Shown: positions 8,836-15,094 of the stretch, piece after piece
How the letters are laid out: each line of letters opens with the position of its first letter
Numbering within the stretch: the stretch's first letter is position 1
Assembly: GCA_020853995.1 (NCBI GenBank)
Contig: JADYXV010000159.1
Coordinates: 1-15,497, forward strand
Direction: 5' to 3'
Length of the DNA: 15,497 nt
From: Novosphingobium sp.
GTDB taxonomy: Bacteria; Pseudomonadota; Alphaproteobacteria; Sphingomonadales; Sphingomonadaceae
The notes under the pieces: generated by a model
The model's input: the letters and a program-made list of their open reading frames with translations, nothing else
Told to the model about the DNA's origin: nothing
Databases searched by the model: none
Made by a program: the position numbers and the translations under genes

Positions 8836-9764
8836 CAGCCGTAACAATCGCTATCACCGGTGCCAGTGGGGCCATCGGCAGCAGACTGGTCAGCGCCGCA
8901 AACGCCCACGGCTACACCGTAGTGGCGCTTTCACGGCAATGTCCCAAAGATCTGCCCGCAGGTGTGTCCTGGCGTCAGTTTGATCTGGCTGCGCCGGATA
9001 CCTTTGCCGGTGCTTTGGCGGGCGTCGACATTGTTGTTCATCTGGCTTCGGTCATCTGTGGCGAAGCCCCGGACCATCACACCGCCACAAGCCTCTGGGC
9101 GGTTAATGTCCTTGGTACCCAAGGTTTGGTCGCCAGCATGAAAAACGCCGGAGTGCGGCGTCTGATACTGGGCTCAACCGCCAATTTCTATGCGCCCGAC
9201 CGGCCCGAAGCAACCGAGCTTTCACCGATCATGCCGACCACGCGCACGCTTTATCTTGGATCAAAGGCGGTGCAGGAATGGACCACCGCAGGGTTGGCGC
9301 ACCAGCACGGTATCGCTTTTGCAACGCTCAGGATTGCATCTGTTGTCGGCACAGGACGCAGCGTCGTTGATCACTTCGCGCGCCGTCTGGTTGCAGGCGA
9401 ACAGGTCATGATTGCAGGCCACGGCTCTTTCGGTGCCGATTTCGTGCATGTCGATGATGTGGTGGCAGCATTGCTGATTGCGGTCGATCAGGAGTTGGAG
9501 GGCGTCTGGAACGTATCGTCGGGACAGCGCAGACTCTTGCTGGATGTGGCAGCAGATCTTGCCACTTTTGCCGGGCAACATCCGTCCAGCGCGGTAAAGG
9601 TCGAACATGAAGGCGAACATGATTTCGGCTTTCCGGCCATCAACTGCGACAAGCTCGTTTCGGCCGGTTATCGCCCGATGACTTACGCCGAAATGATCCA
9701 GGATCTGATCAACAAAGCGCAAGCAACGGCATCCAGTGCGGCTTTGCCTGAGGCAGGCAAATGA
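8832..9764 (+). CDS. NAD-dependent epimerase/dehydratase (extended SDR)
   Basis: A 310-residue extended short-chain dehydrogenase acting on a nucleotide sugar. The cofactor loop is GASGAIG near residues 10-16. A typical HLASV follows the fourth strand. The active site has S-T in LGSTANFYAP and Y141-x3-K145 in LYLGSKA. The C-terminal part has FVHVDDVVAALL and WNVSSGQ, both common in UDP-sugar 4-epimerases and 4-keto reductases. It overlaps the ATP-grasp gene by 4 bp and the sugar transferase by 4 bp. By analogy with clusters where a 4-keto reductase or epimerase sits beside its phosphoglycosyl transferase (such as the QuiNAc pathway of rhizobial O-antigens), it may make the first sugar of the repeat unit. 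Epimerase versus reductase cannot be decided from sequence alone. Confidence 0.87.
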   Translation: MTAVTIAITGASGAIGSRLVSAANAHGYTVVALSRQCPKDLPAGVSWRQFDLAAPDTFAGALAGVDIVVHLASVICGEAPDHHTATSLWAVNVLGTQGLVASMKNAGVRRLILGSTANFYAPDRPEATELSPIMPTTRTLYLGSKAVQEWTTAGLAHQHGIAFATLRIASVVGTGRSVVDHFARRLVAGEQVMIAGHGSFGADFVHVDDVVAALLIAVDQELEGVWNVSSGQRRLLLDVAADLATFAGQHPSSAVKVEHEGEHDFGFPAINCDKLVSAGYRPMTYAEMIQDLINKAQATASSAALPEAGK

Positions 9765-10360
9765 CCCGGACCCTGGCGCGGCTTGTCGGCCTCATCCTGT
9801 TGATCGCCTGCATGCCGCTTCTGCTGATCCTGGGACTGGTCGTGCTGGTTTTGCAAGGCCGGCCGGTCCTGTTCCACCAGATGCGGTCGGGCAAAGGCGG
9901 CCATCCTTTCAAAATGGTCAAATTCCGTTCGATGCGGGATTTGCGTGACGCAAACGGCGTTCCTTTGCCTGATGATGAACGGGTGACGGCAATAGGCACG
10001 TTCCTGCGCCGCTCGCGGCTGGATGAACTTCCCGGCCTCTGGAATGTCGCTACAGGCGACATCGCCTTTATCGGCCCGCGCCCGCTATTGCCTGAAACAA
10101 TCACCGGCCTTGGCGAACGCGGCGTCATGCGCGGGCAGGTTGCGCCGGGTCTTACGGGATGGTCGCAAGTCAATGGCAACACGCTTCTGACGCTTGACGA
10201 AAAGATCGATCTCGATCTGTGGTACATCGAAAATCGCAGCCTGCGCACTGATTGCATGGTGTTGATTGCGACGGTCTGGGTCATGCTCGGCGGTGAAAAA
10301 CGCAGCAAGGCTATTCCCGCCCGGCCAGCAAACCGCAGTAACACGCAACCCGCAGATTAG
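9761..10360 (+). CDS. PglC-type undecaprenyl-phosphate phosphoglycosyl transferase
   Basis: A 199-residue bacterial sugar transferase, about the size of minimal monotopic enzymes such as PglC. Residues 5-31 form one hydrophobic segment broken by P19, fitting the re-entrant helix that anchors these enzymes in the inner leaflet. The catalytic domain has FKMVKFRSM (50-58), the D88-E89 dyad in RSRLDELPGLWNV, and FIGPRPLLPE. It transfers a sugar-1-phosphate from a nucleotide sugar to undecaprenyl phosphate, the first membrane step of repeat-unit assembly. The large N-terminal membrane domain of WbaP/WcaJ-type initiators is absent. It overlaps the epimerase by 4 bp, with TGAGG 7 nt before the ATG, and ends the polysaccharide block. 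The last ~20 residues are polar and poorly conserved in appearance. Confidence 0.92.
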   Translation: MTRTLARLVGLILLIACMPLLLILGLVVLVLQGRPVLFHQMRSGKGGHPFKMVKFRSMRDLRDANGVPLPDDERVTAIGTFLRRSRLDELPGLWNVATGDIAFIGPRPLLPETITGLGERGVMRGQVAPGLTGWSQVNGNTLLTLDEKIDLDLWYIENRSLRTDCMVLIATVWVMLGGEKRSKAIPARPANRSNTQPAD

Positions 10361-10613
10361 GGCGCGAATTACCGGGTTGAGTAAAAAGTCCTTGCAATCC
10401 GTGCTCAAAATCCATGACTAGCCGGTGTTGACAGCAAATCTGCGCAAAGTAAGTGATGTCGCAAGGTCAGCAGTTGAGTATTACAGTCCGGTCAGCGGCT
10501 GCGCGCTTGCTGATTGTTTTGAAAATACGGCAAAAAGCATGGTTGATGGTCAGAACAGCCAAAACCGCAAGTGCTCTTGCAAGCGCCGCATCTGTCATGT
10601 TTTGTGAGGTCGA
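10361..10613 (+). other. Non-coding stretch between polysaccharide block and Lrp regulators
   Basis: I see no convincing gene in these 253 bp; a 60-codon frame at 10425-10607 lacks any family resemblance. It holds a TTGACA box at 10428-10433 without a good -10 at the usual distance. A small perfect hairpin (GCAAG, loop TGCT, CTTGC) lies at 10567-10580, 33 bp before the first Lrp gene. An 8-bp inverted pair (GCGCTTGC at 10503-10510, GCAAGCGC at 10579-10586) shares that hairpin's right side. Lrp-family genes are commonly autoregulated, so an operator here is plausible but unproven. No rho-independent terminator with a T-tract follows the sugar transferase. Confidence 0.45.
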
Positions 10614-11111
10614 ATGAGCCAGGTCTTTAGTTTTGACGCCACCGATGTGGCTATCATCCGCGAATTGCGCGCAAATGGTCGTGCCAACAATCAGCAAATT
10701 GCCGAAAAACTTGGCCTCACCGCTACAACCGTATCCACGCGCATCCGCCGGATGGAAGACGCCGACCAGTTGCGCGTTGTCGCTGTGTCCGATTTTTCCG
10801 CGCACGGCTTCAACGTCCTGTTGCGCATTTCGGTCTCGGTCGATGGCAGGCCCGCTTCCGAGGTTGCCAACGAATTGGCAGCCTTGCCCGAAGTTGTCGC
10901 CGCACACATGGTCACCGGCGGCTATGACATCGACATGCTGGTTGCCTTGCATGACTTTGATGACTTGTCCGGTTTCCTGCTGGACAAGCTGTCGGGCGTT
11001 CGCGGCATCCGCACATTAACCCCGGCCATCGTCGTTGATATCATCAAATACAATTTCGAAGTCGCCCCGATCGAAAGCCGGAGCACCACTTCAGCCACCG
11101 GAGCGGCATAA
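10614..11111 (+). CDS. Lrp/AsnC-family transcriptional regulator (first of a tandem pair)
   Basis: A 165-residue protein with the standard Lrp/AsnC plan. An N-terminal winged helix-turn-helix spans about residues 7-60 (NNQQIAEKLGLTATTVSTRIRRME), with a linker and a RAM ligand-binding domain at about 65-150. The RAM domain keeps the G-x-x-D element as GGYDIDML and ends in IIKYN. Such proteins form octamers or hexadecamers and respond to amino acids or other small molecules. The ATG at 10614 has TGAGG just upstream (10605-10609). The second Lrp gene starts 5 bp after the stop, so they are co-transcribed. The SDR/acyl-CoA dehydrogenase pair downstream, and its own operon, are the nearest likely targets; the effector is not predictable. 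The last ~15 residues are Ser/Thr-rich and probably disordered. Confidence 0.92.
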   Translation: MSQVFSFDATDVAIIRELRANGRANNQQIAEKLGLTATTVSTRIRRMEDADQLRVVAVSDFSAHGFNVLLRISVSVDGRPASEVANELAALPEVVAAHMVTGGYDIDMLVALHDFDDLSGFLLDKLSGVRGIRTLTPAIVVDIIKYNFEVAPIESRSTTSATGAA

Positions 11112-11116
11112 GTATC

Positions 11117-11605
11117 ATGGCAGCACCTCAACTCGATCAACTCGACACGCAGCTTGTCGATCTGCTTTCCCGCGATGCCCGCGTATCCAACCGCCGGATC
11201 GCGGCTGAACTTGGCGTTACCGAAGGCACCGTTCGTGGCCGCATCAAACGCTTGCAACAAGACGGCCTGATTGCCTTCACCGCAATCACCGGATTTCAGC
11301 TGGAACAGCGCGCCCGTCTCGCCTTTATCAACGTCCAGGTTGATGTTGACCGCGTCCGCCCGATTGCACAGATCATTGCCGATATCCCTGGCGTTAACGC
11401 GGTGCTCATCACAATGGGCCAGTTCAACATTACCGCCATGTGCCTGATCGATGATCTTGACGCTCTGGTCGAACTCGCCTCCGACAAGATCCTCGCTGTC
11501 GATGGCGTGCACCACGTCGAAACCTCGATTGCGGTCAAAACCGTCAAATACAACGCCCGCATGGCCAAGATCACCAAACCCGAGGTTGTTGAAGACGACG
11601 ATTGA
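11117..11605 (+). CDS. Lrp/AsnC-family transcriptional regulator (second of a tandem pair)
   Basis: A 162-residue paralogue of the preceding gene. The helix-turn-helix is SNRRIAAELGVTEGTVRGRIKRLQ at about residues 28-51, with a recognition helix clearly different from its neighbour. The RAM domain reads LITMGQFNITAMCLI where the neighbour has MVTGGYDIDMLVAL, so the usual Asp of the G-x-x-D effector-pocket element is Asn here. Both proteins end their core in (I/T)-(I/V)-KYN, consistent with an old duplication. The start ATG at 11117 is preceded by GGAG at 11100-11103, somewhat far. The acidic tail is EVVEDDD. The protein may bind DNA without the usual ligand, use another ligand, or form mixed oligomers with the first protein; these are inferences. 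It ends 151 bp before the SDR, whose promoter region it could control. Confidence 0.92.
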   Translation: MAAPQLDQLDTQLVDLLSRDARVSNRRIAAELGVTEGTVRGRIKRLQQDGLIAFTAITGFQLEQRARLAFINVQVDVDRVRPIAQIIADIPGVNAVLITMGQFNITAMCLIDDLDALVELASDKILAVDGVHHVETSIAVKTVKYNARMAKITKPEVVEDDD

Positions 11606-11661
11606 TAAACCCCCGCATTTTCGACGCAACCACCGGACCTCACCGCTCAAAAATCCACACA

Positions 11662-11694
11662 TACGCATAATTCTCACTCTAGTTTTACGCATAA
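11662..11694 (+). repeat. Two direct copies of TACGCATAA upstream of the SDR promoter
   Basis: TACGCATAA occurs at 11662-11670 and again at 11686-11694, 24 bp apart start to start. Both lie just upstream of the TTGACA box at 11697. The spacing, a little over two helical turns, and the position suit an activator or Lrp-type oligomer touching one DNA face. The first copy also contains CATAAT, a good -10-like hexamer without an evident -35, so one copy could belong to an extra promoter. Confidence 0.45.
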
Positions 11695-11696
11695 CA

Positions 11697-11726
11697 TTGA
11701 CACCATGATCACTTGGTGGGCATATG
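11697..11726 (+). promoter_or_regulatory. Putative promoter of the SDR/acyl-CoA dehydrogenase operon with embedded dyad
   Basis: TTGACA at 11697-11702 is a perfect -35 hexamer. With an 18-bp spacer it faces CATATG at 11721-11726, a degenerate -10 (three of six matches) within the palindrome GCATATGC. An 18-bp dyad at 11701-11718 has arms CACCA and TGGTG and fills the spacer, the usual place for a repressor operator. Transcription from here would start near 11733, downstream of the ATG at 11724 and upstream of the better start at 11757. Promoter consensus is loose in alphaproteobacteria, so this is a prediction only. Confidence 0.45.
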
Positions 11727-11743
11727 CGGTTCAAATATCCAGT

Positions 11744-11748
11744 GGGAG
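11744..11748 (+). promoter_or_regulatory. Ribosome binding site that sets the SDR start
   Basis: GGGAG lies 8 nt before the ATG at 11757. The in-frame ATG at 11724 has no such box and lies upstream of the predicted transcription start, so 11757 is preferred. Confidence 0.6.
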
Positions 11749-11756
11749 ACTCGCAG

Positions 11757-12542
11757 ATGGTTCAGGACATGATCGGCAAGGTCGCGCTTGTCACCGGCGG
11801 CAGCGATGGCATCGGCCTTGCCACCGCACGCCTGCTGGTACAGCGCGGCGCAACAGTGGCCATCTGCGCGCGCCGTGCCGAAAAGCTTGAAGCCGCGCGG
11901 GCTGAATTGTCCGTTATCGGCAATATCGAAGTTCATACGCTGGACGTGTCCGACGATGCCGCGTTTACTGCGCTGATCGAAGACATCGCCGCGCGCCACG
12001 GCAGGCTCGACATGCTGGTGAACAACGCCATGTCCGTCCATTACGCCCCCATTGCCAAGCTGACGCTTGAACATTGGCGGCAGGATTTCGCGGTCAACGC
12101 AGATGCCGTGTTCATCGGCACAAAGGCCGCGATGAAAGTCATGGCCAAGCAGGATCTTGCAGGCCGCCAGCGCGGGTCGATCGTCAACATCGCTTCCACT
12201 TGCGGCATCCGCGCCATGCCCAACATGGCCAGCTATTCGGCATCCAAGGCTGCCCTTGTCCACTTCACGGCCGCCGCCGCGATGGAAGGTGCCACCCAGG
12301 GCATTCGCATCAACGCCATTGTCCCGGGCCAAGTACAGACTGCGGCCACGCAGGATTATGAATCCCACGCCCCCGAAGCCGCCAACGCCACCACCAAAGC
12401 CATCCCCATGCAACGCGGCGGTGATCCTGATGAACTGGCGCAAGCCATCGTCTTCATGCTGTCCGATGCTGCAAGCTACATCACAGGTACCGCGCTTCCC
12501 GTCGATGGCGGCAAGGCTGCCCAACTCTACATGCCGGGTTGA
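11757..12542 (+). CDS. Classical short-chain dehydrogenase/reductase
   Basis: A 261-residue oxidoreductase of the FabG-like classical SDR family. The cofactor loop is T13-G-G-S-D-G-I-G20. The end of the second strand reads CARR, which usually favours NADP(H). LVNNAMS replaces the common NNAG. The catalytic residues are S147, Y160 and K164 (YSASK). The C-terminus has the usual ITG-x2-LPVDGG. It probably interconverts a hydroxyl and a ketone on a small molecule or CoA thioester. It is the first gene of a two-gene unit: the acyl-CoA dehydrogenase starts 6 bp after its stop. The control region just upstream and the tandem Lrp genes suggest regulated expression. The family is certain; the substrate is unknown, but the neighbour points to beta-oxidation-like breakdown rather than polysaccharide synthesis. 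Confidence 0.92.
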   Translation: MVQDMIGKVALVTGGSDGIGLATARLLVQRGATVAICARRAEKLEAARAELSVIGNIEVHTLDVSDDAAFTALIEDIAARHGRLDMLVNNAMSVHYAPIAKLTLEHWRQDFAVNADAVFIGTKAAMKVMAKQDLAGRQRGSIVNIASTCGIRAMPNMASYSASKAALVHFTAAAAMEGATQGIRINAIVPGQVQTAATQDYESHAPEAANATTKAIPMQRGGDPDELAQAIVFMLSDAASYITGTALPVDGGKAAQLYMPG

Positions 12543-12548
12543 TCGCAC

Positions 12549-13721
12549 GTGAAGCTTGGATTTTCCGCGCAGGATGAAGCCTTCCGTGCCGAGTGCGCCG
12601 ATTGGCTGAATGGCCAGATGGCTGGCGAATTTGCCGACATCAAGGGCGTTACCCAACTGACCGCCATGCCCGAACGGCGCAGGGAATGGGAACAACAGCT
12701 TGGTGAAAACCGCTGGGGCTGCATCGGCTGGCCGGTTGAATGGGGTGGCCGCGCAGCCAGCCTTGCCCAGCAAGTCATCTTTGCCGAAGAATATGCCCGC
12801 GCCGGAATACCGGGCCGGATCAATCACATCGGCATCGAACTTGCCGGCCCCACGATCCTGACATTCGGCACCGACGAACAAAAGCGCCGCTTCCTGCCCG
12901 ATATCGCCGCAGGCCGGACGATCTTCTGTCAGGGCTTTTCAGAACCGGGCGCCGGATCAGACCTTGCCAGCGTCCGCACCAAAGGCGTTGTCGAAAATGG
13001 CGAATGGGTGGTCAATGGCCAGAAGATCTGGACCAGTCTTGCCCACATTTCTGACTGGATCTTCGTCGTAACGCGCACAACCGAAGGCTCTGCCGGACCA
13101 AAAGGCCTGTCTTTTCTGATGATGCCGCTGAACCAGCCCGGCATCGAAGTCAGGCCGATCCGCCAGATCAATGGCGATGCCGAATTCAACGAGACGTTTT
13201 TTACCGATGCCCGCTGCCCCGAAAACAGCCTGATCGGCGCACCCGGCGATGGCTGGCGCATTGCGATGGGCCTGCTGGCGTTTGAACGCGGAGTTTCCAC
13301 GCTCGGCCAGCAAATGGGCTTCCGTAACGAACTGGACGAACTGATTGCCGTCGCCAAAGCCAATGGCAGGGCGGCCGATCCCGTCATCCGCCAACGTATC
13401 GCCAGCGCGCAAATCGGCCTCAATCTCATGCGCTATGGCGCGCTGCGCATGCTATCGAAGACCGACCATTCAGCAATCGATGGCGCCGCGCTTACCTACA
13501 AGATCCAGTGGGCCACCTGGCGCCGCGCTCTGGGCGAACTGGGCATGGACATCCTGGGCCAGTCCGGCGAAATTGCCGAAGGCAGCACTTATGAATGGGA
13601 CGTCTTGCCCAACTTGTATCTCTACAGCCGCGCTGACACCATCTATGGCGGCACCAACCAGATCCAGCGCAATCTCATCGCCGAACGCGGCCTTGCCCTC
13701 CCCCGCGAACCACGTGGTTGA
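12549..13721 (+). CDS. Acyl-CoA dehydrogenase (FadE-like)
   Basis: A 390-residue FAD-dependent enzyme that introduces an alpha,beta double bond into an acyl-CoA. It has the full three-domain length and the flavin-contact signature QGFSEPGAGSD at residues 128-138, followed by VNGQKIWTS. Near the C-terminus is YGGTNQIQRNLIAERGL, where G367 takes the place of the catalytic Glu of medium-chain enzymes. Instead E246 in LLAFERGVSTLG matches the helix-G glutamate used by isovaleryl-CoA and long-chain dehydrogenases and by many steroid side-chain FadE proteins. The start is GTG at 12549 with only a weak upstream box; the first residues KLGFSAQDEAFR are a normal N-terminus for the family. It is probably co-translated with the SDR 6 bp upstream. 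Substrate is not predictable; a branched or alicyclic acyl-CoA is a reasonable guess. Confidence 0.92.
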   Translation: MKLGFSAQDEAFRAECADWLNGQMAGEFADIKGVTQLTAMPERRREWEQQLGENRWGCIGWPVEWGGRAASLAQQVIFAEEYARAGIPGRINHIGIELAGPTILTFGTDEQKRRFLPDIAAGRTIFCQGFSEPGAGSDLASVRTKGVVENGEWVVNGQKIWTSLAHISDWIFVVTRTTEGSAGPKGLSFLMMPLNQPGIEVRPIRQINGDAEFNETFFTDARCPENSLIGAPGDGWRIAMGLLAFERGVSTLGQQMGFRNELDELIAVAKANGRAADPVIRQRIASAQIGLNLMRYGALRMLSKTDHSAIDGAALTYKIQWATWRRALGELGMDILGQSGEIAEGSTYEWDVLPNLYLYSRADTIYGGTNQIQRNLIAERGLALPREPRG

Positions 13722-13735
13722 TGCGACAGGAAAGT

Positions 13736-13783
13736 GCGGGATTATCTTCGCAGCCTATGGCCGCTGCGAATGCATTATCCCGC
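13736..13783. terminator. Imperfect inverted repeat between convergent operons, possible bidirectional terminator
   Basis: GCGGGAT (13736-13742) pairs with ATCCCGC (13777-13783). After a short internal bulge, TTCGCAGC (13747-13754) pairs with GCTGCGAA (13763-13770) around an 8-nt loop. That gives 15 base pairs in two perfect blocks. It starts in the 33-bp gap between the acyl-CoA dehydrogenase and the minus-strand SDR, and its right half is the last part of the SDR coding sequence. There is no T-tract on either side, so it is not a classical rho-independent terminator. It could still pause transcription or protect mRNA ends. Confidence 0.4.
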
Positions 13784-14531
13784 CATCCACCACGATCTCG
13801 GCTGCGGTAATGTAACTCGCCTCCTGCGAAAGCAGGAAGCGCACCACCCGCCCGATTTCCTCAGGCTGGCCGAACCGCCCCGCAAAAATGCGCGGACCGT
13901 AAAGCTGCTCCATCCCGTCGCGCATTTCCCCCAGAATCGGCGTGTCGATCATTCCGGGACTGATCGCGTTGATGCGAATGCCATCGCGCCCCAATTCGTC
14001 CGCCATTGACCGGACAAGTGAAATCACAGCACCTTTTGCTGCGCTATAGATCGGGATCATGGCATTGCCGAACCACGCATTGATCGACGCCACCGCAACA
14101 ATCGCGCTACCGGGATTGGCCTTCAGATCATCGGAAAACGCCTGCGCCAACGACAGCAGCGCCCGGACGTGCAAAGCCATACCTGCATCAAACACATCAG
14201 GCGTTGCACCTGCAATGCCGGTTTGCACGGCCGTACCCGCACTGTGGACAATCCCGCCCACTGTGCCCAGCGCAGCGCGCGTTGCCAACGCGGCCGGTAT
14301 GATGGCCTGCGGATCACGCAGATCGATCGCAAGGCCGATTGCCTTAACCCCATGCAGCGCTGCAATCTGCGCAGCCATGTCCTCAACCGCTGCTGCGTTT
14401 ATGTCCCACAGCGCGACGGCCCGCCCGACGGCGGCCAAGGCATGGGCGCTGGCAAGGCCAATGCCCGAAGCGCCGCCGGTTATCACCACCGGCGTTCCGG
14501 GATTGCCAAGCTGTTGACCGTATTGCATCAT
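13755..14531 (-). CDS. Classical short-chain dehydrogenase/reductase, minus-strand operon
   Basis: A 258-residue SDR with cofactor loop T18-G-G-A-S-G-I-G25. D43 at the end of the second strand predicts NAD(H) rather than NADP(H). HSAG stands in place of NNAG. The catalytic residues are S149, Y162 and K166 (YSAAK), and the C-terminal end has the usual ITAAEIVVDGG. The ATG at 14531 overlaps the stop of the upstream AhpD-like gene as ATGA, so it is translationally coupled to it; the second residue is also Met. It is the last gene of the minus-strand unit and converges on the acyl-CoA dehydrogenase. Together with the other SDR in the window, it could supply the opposite cofactor specificity in the same pathway, which is inference. 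The substrate is unknown. Confidence 0.92.
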   Translation of the reverse strand: MMQYGQQLGNPGTPVVITGGASGIGLASAHALAAVGRAVALWDINAAAVEDMAAQIAALHGVKAIGLAIDLRDPQAIIPAALATRAALGTVGGIVHSAGTAVQTGIAGATPDVFDAGMALHVRALLSLAQAFSDDLKANPGSAIVAVASINAWFGNAMIPIYSAAKGAVISLVRSMADELGRDGIRINAISPGMIDTPILGEMRDGMEQLYGPRIFAGRFGQPEEIGRVVRFLLSQEASYITAAEIVVDGGIMHSQRP

Positions 14532-15094
14532 TCAGCAGGTTCATGCGCAGGCATGACAAGGCACACACTATCAAAGCCCAGCACATGCGCCACGCGGCCC
14601 AGCCCCATCCATGCCGCCGTACAATGCGCCAGATCGACAATTTCGCCATCGCTGAAATGATCGTGCATCCGCTGCCAGAAGCCTTCATCTGTGCTCAACA
14701 CTTTAGGCTCAACCGCAAACCGTTCGGCAAATTCGATGGCCAGACGCTCGCGTTCCGAAAAGACCGACGCCGTTTGCCAATCAGCAACAGCATCAAAAAA
14801 CGCTTCATCAGGCGATGGTCCATTGCCCGTCACCATCCGTTCGGGCGTTTCGCCATTCACCGAATACATCGGCCCCGCATCGCGCGCCGCACGGAAATCC
14901 TGACAGATCGCGCAACCGTTAAGCTGCGCCGTGCGCATCCGTGCGCCTTCAAACTCACGCAAGGACAATTGCGATTCACAATAGACCGCACGCGAAAAGC
15001 CACCGGCAGCAGCCATGATCGCGCTCGCGTGATTGCGCGATGCATAGCCGAAGGGATCATGTGCCTGCTCGTCAGGAATCGAGATCTTGATCAT
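14528..15094 (-). CDS. AhpD-like / carboxymuconolactone decarboxylase family protein
   Basis: A 188-residue all-helical protein of the CMD/AhpD superfamily. The core helix pair reads FEGARMRTAQLNGCAICQDFR, with C61-x2-C64 and E49 twelve residues before C61, the same spacing as E118 and C130 in mycobacterial AhpD. The second histidine of the AhpD proton relay is replaced by R68, and I63 stands where AhpD has its first. A C-terminal repeat (LSTDEGFW to AHVLGFD) completes the fold. The preferred start is ATG at 15094; the TTG just before it is less likely. It overlaps the SnoaL-like gene by 23 bp and the SDR by 4 bp. CMD-family members next to SDR and SnoaL genes are common in catabolic clusters, but a defined reaction cannot be given. 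A peroxidase or lyase role is possible. Confidence 0.85.
   Translation of the reverse strand: MIKISIPDEQAHDPFGYASRNHASAIMAAAGGFSRAVYCESQLSLREFEGARMRTAQLNGCAICQDFRAARDAGPMYSVNGETPERMVTGNGPSPDEAFFDAVADWQTASVFSERERLAIEFAERFAVEPKVLSTDEGFWQRMHDHFSDGEIVDLAHCTAAWMGLGRVAHVLGFDSVCLVMPAHEPAE

Noticed and set aside
7645..8847. Long minus-strand open frame (400 codons) opposite the ATP-grasp gene
   Set aside because: The plus strand encodes a clear ATP-grasp enzyme with intact motifs. The minus-strand translation has no family resemblance and is a by-product of codon bias in a GC-rich genome.
10425..10607. Sixty-codon plus-strand frame before the Lrp pair
   Set aside because: It starts at a TTG overlapping the TTGACA box, has no ribosome binding site and no recognisable features; treated as non-coding.
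11724..11756. ATG at 11724 as the SDR start
   Set aside because: No ribosome binding site, it lies within the predicted promoter -10 region, and the 11 extra residues precede a normal SDR N-terminus that starts after ATG 11757.
11709..12881. Long minus-strand open frame (390 codons) opposite the SDR and acyl-CoA dehydrogenase
   Set aside because: It covers two well-supported plus-strand genes and their control region, and its translation shows no recognisable domain.
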